Assembly: GCA_002452555.1 (NCBI GenBank)
Contig: DKER01000207.1
Coordinates: 1 to 6,460, forward strand
Length of the DNA: 6,460 nucleotides
Source: Fidelibacterota bacterium UBA6817
Lineage (GTDB): Bacteria > Fidelibacterota > Fidelibacteria > Fidelibacterales > Fidelibacteraceae
Reading direction: 5' to 3'
Part shown: piece after piece, positions 5,701 through 6,460 of the stretch
Position numbering within the stretch: position 1 is the first letter of the stretch
Layout: each line of letters opens with the position of its first letter
Position numbers and translations under genes: made by a program
The notes under the pieces: model-generated
Databases searched by the model: none
What the model was told of the DNA's origin: nothing
Seen by the model: the letters and a program-made list of their open reading frames with translations, nothing else

Positions 5701-6460
5701 CAAACTGACGGGTAAAATCACGAATTCTCTCTTCCATGAAAGCCTGATAACCGGATATTCCACATACCTGAAGTCCCTTTTTGCGAATAATCTGTTCACT
5801 CTTTTTTAGAGAGATTTCCCGAATAATCCCGCAATACTTTTCCCAGACCGGCAAATAATCATTTGGAACTGTTTTTCTGATTTGAGGTTTTGGAAGAGAA
5901 ACACGGCGGACAGATGCTTCCTTAAAACGTACTATCCTGTTCAAATCAATTAACATTCGCCGGGTTTTAAACCGAAGATCATCAGCAGAATCCGCTCCTC
6001 CCAAGGAAAGACGAAATGATTTACTCGCAGCCGTAAAACCATAAGAAGTTCGGGCAAACGATGTTAATGGTATCAATCCGATTCCCTGATTTGCCAGTTC
6101 GGCAGCAAGAAGATCAATCGATACACCCTCCGGTAAATCCCGTATTTCAAGGCGGGGGTACATGGCACCTTCCGGCCGATGGATTCTTATATGACCAGGG
6201 TTTCTGAAATCGGGCAATTCATTTTCTGCCGTTTCCAGGGCTGTCATCCGTTCATTCAAAATTTTATTTCGTAAAACACGGACTTCTTCAATACGGTTTC
6301 GTGAATTTCTGTAAAACAGAAGGCCAATGAGCAACGCAGTCGGATTGGGTAAAATCTTCTCATTCAGCGCTATAAATCGCTGTCTGGTTGATTTTTGAGG
6401 AATATGAGCAACAGCCAGCCTGGCTCCTGCCAAACAATCTGTTTTAGACAGGGAATGAAC
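2702..6460 (-). CDS. Class-I aminotransferase / PEP carboxylase-like fusion protein, 5'-truncated by the window edge
   Basis: This single uninterrupted frame of 1252 codons plus TAA runs off the right edge. The first candidate start inside the window, a TTG at 6433-6431, is not the real start: the in-frame residues before it, VHSLSKTDC, carry the aminotransferase PLP-lysine motif. Numbering from the edge codon, residues 1 to about 180 are the C-terminal half of a class-I aminotransferase; about 181-293 is a charged helical linker; about 294-1009 is a PEPC superfamily domain; about 1010-1252 is a helical tail I do not recognise. With a typical aminotransferase N-terminus added, the whole protein would be about 1450-1500 residues. 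No signal peptide or membrane segment is visible in this part, so it is probably cytosolic. The implied activity is PEP plus bicarbonate to oxaloacetate, then transamination, most simply to aspartate; this is inferred. Confidence is high in the aminotransferase, good in PEPC homology and moderate in PEPC activity. Confidence 0.8.
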   Translation of the reverse strand, partial: VHSLSKTDCLAGARLAVAHIPQKSTRQRFIALNEKILPNPTALLIGLLFYRNSRNRIEEVRVLRNKILNERMTALETAENELPDFRNPGHIRIHRPEGAMYPRLEIRDLPEGVSIDLLAAELANQGIGLIPLTSFARTSYGFTAASKSFRLSLGGADSADDLRFKTRRMLIDLNRIVRFKEASVRRVSLPKPQIRKTVPNDYLPVWEKYCGIIREISLKKSEQIIRKKGLQVCGISGYQAFMEERIRDFTRQFEDACQLNQARMLWIRSEKSQTIAGQLLKEFYKEEESDRVERFKFRMFDRTVHPTQIHALPVERAFRLLIELISNGEAIPKELPAKISKELTHEFLGENTAISSADEAFELILDIQAWQNAEEWAQINYGVDTPPLLLSFWSDWDGSSRPSGQGHRLAASILLYDVQRMADLLLHARKIDPSFIPDDDLLKKVLKLSDTNKNFWKLLNRITDLTVELAARYQSLMPYDLMNPSSFKKVLGKVGLAGDPVRKIWQHNDKLERQMKKLREERRFWLEYYFTLNKVLRKTIHGFIPSIAGRLDDPAVAMPFVKYRSAVKRVALTPRIHQKQILDRDQFAIDTTVFNICEINSLAQKTGQPRMVPALQVSMSDTPRAFVNLDRKFLQQRETLNRKTGDQIPPVWIIPLFEEMERVKSINQYLDEIWSYALRTRRVEQSEQDRFKEMICEFFIAGSDLSQQVGQPGSQVLYQRARVDIKEWLATRGLAADVRVKLGSGEPMQRQGGYYDPLAGKPVCTNEGLRHFPEGPLKRQLNSARFYLRGIWQGWEFRTFQSTVSEQIRFLDIGERTGLLYHLILSSAVHAGQVRRMNDTFQGTRNRSVMQRRQMIESLYGYSSDEAMDHFIHIHTQNFRQILYGRQEDLTGLHLVSYFLSRIVPTLRDRPTIRPVSPQEGGELLQRFARIIPMSDSGSMLRAIGHQRSQTVMTGVNQLSTGLFRAMRQFAEDSRWKGEGYNILQDRVLCQLPCIDILKTLRLYHDPEQQIIKEASAAFPPGNSAFAALEEDIQLIRDFVPLLQSEILRSFGLPVQDIMKNGKIDPKVLYAFTPELAVLLQPGLFNHHKDEFVAYLEQVPSASWIEKVFLELEKPQQIAIHRNAIWDIVSESVLEKIYSFNELAFALNVLAGIFPDGGIDIPAAGSVGTLFRQVVKMPAAQDDDRLKMLLLEAVRMLRHVAVRNTEIPVDVLRVIRDVQQIIKLEETALKPASRNLIQAHLLAVARLTGENG
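2705..3433 (-). other. C-terminal helical extension of the fusion protein, unrecognised
   Basis: About 240 residues follow the last PEPC motif region. They look mostly alpha-helical and amphipathic, with short loops around Pro and Gly (for example VPSASW, FPDGGIDIPAAG) and a leucine-rich final stretch (LLLEAVRMLRHVAV ... LIQAHLLAVARL). E. coli PEPC has about 184 residues after the Arg699 equivalent; here there are 310, so roughly 120 are in excess even if part of this is the PEPC C-terminus. A role in oligomerisation or allosteric control is possible, but nothing in the sequence shows it. Confidence 0.5.
3434..5581 (-). other. Domain: phosphoenolpyruvate carboxylase superfamily, archaeal-type-like motifs
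   Basis: Motifs occur in PEPC order. TVHPTQ (303-308; His305 equals E. coli His138 of TAHPTE; codon 5546-5548). FWSDWDG (392-398; compare GGDRDG, and WDaEGKD of archaeal-type). TPRIHQ (573-578; Arg575, tentatively E. coli Arg396). QVSMSDTP (616-623; compare ISMAKTP). PLFEE (655-659; Glu658 equals Glu506). IAGSDLSQQVG (700-710; Asp704 equals Asp543; compare GYSDSAKDAG, or ARSDPAMNYG in archaeal-type). KLGSGEPMQRQGG (741-753; Arg750 equals Arg587; compare HGRGGSIGRGG, or GVGSLPFRG). RTFQS (798-802; compare TfTiQSA). MLRAI (940-944; Arg942 equals Arg699). The E. coli His579, Arg581 and Lys546 positions are Leu, Ser and Gln, as loosely expected for the archaeal type. Reference motifs are from memory, not an alignment run. 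Confidence 0.72.
5924..6460 (-). other. Domain: class-I PLP aminotransferase, C-terminal half
   Basis: Residues 3-14 from the edge, SLSKTDCLAGAR, closely match the class-I PLP attachment pattern. Lys6 (codon 6443-6445) is the expected Schiff-base lysine and Arg14 the PLP-phosphate arginine, as in the SLSKxxGLxGxR motif of aspartate and related aminotransferases. About residues 98-104 (EGAMYPR) lead into the small domain. GIGLIPLTSF (126-135) matches the usual 'GVavvPGsaF' element. SFRLSLGG (148-155) supplies Arg150, the expected ligand of the substrate alpha-carboxylate. The N-terminal PLP-binding half lies outside the window. The motifs do not define the amino-donor specificity. Confidence 0.88.

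Overview
The window holds four protein-coding genes in two convergent blocks. The organism looks like a Gram-negative bacterium of moderate GC (estimated by eye at mid-40s percent). It encodes a small secreted beta-barrel-like protein ending in Phe, has Shine-Dalgarno sites, and packs its genes tightly. An FCB-group or related candidate-phylum bacterium would fit, but nothing here fixes the lineage.

Left block, plus strand (2-1998): the 3' part of an aspartate ammonia-lyase gene (aspA), cut by the left edge, followed by a monofunctional biotin--protein ligase (birA). They share a 4-base ATGA overlap and so are probably co-transcribed. The block ends at a hairpin (2004-2029) with T-runs usable on both strands, placed between the converging genes.

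Right block, minus strand (6460 down to 2052): a very large open frame, cut by the right edge, then a 134-bp gap containing a 7-bp tandem repeat, then a 171-residue predicted outer-membrane barrel protein with its own strong ribosome binding site. By recalled motifs, the large frame is a fusion. Its start is the C-terminal half of a class-I PLP aminotransferase, with the Schiff-base lysine motif SLSKTDCLAGAR lying at the very edge of the window. After it comes a phosphoenolpyruvate carboxylase (PEPC) superfamily domain whose active-site motifs resemble the short archaeal-type enzymes more than the E. coli type, and then a C-terminal helical extension I do not recognise.

If both halves are active, the fusion could carboxylate PEP to oxaloacetate and transaminate it in the same polypeptide, with aspartate the simplest product. 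The neighbouring aspartase interconverts aspartate with fumarate plus ammonia, so the locus may be an aspartate/C4-dicarboxylate node. This pathway is inference; the motifs are in the sequence. The fusion is the most noteworthy object in the window.
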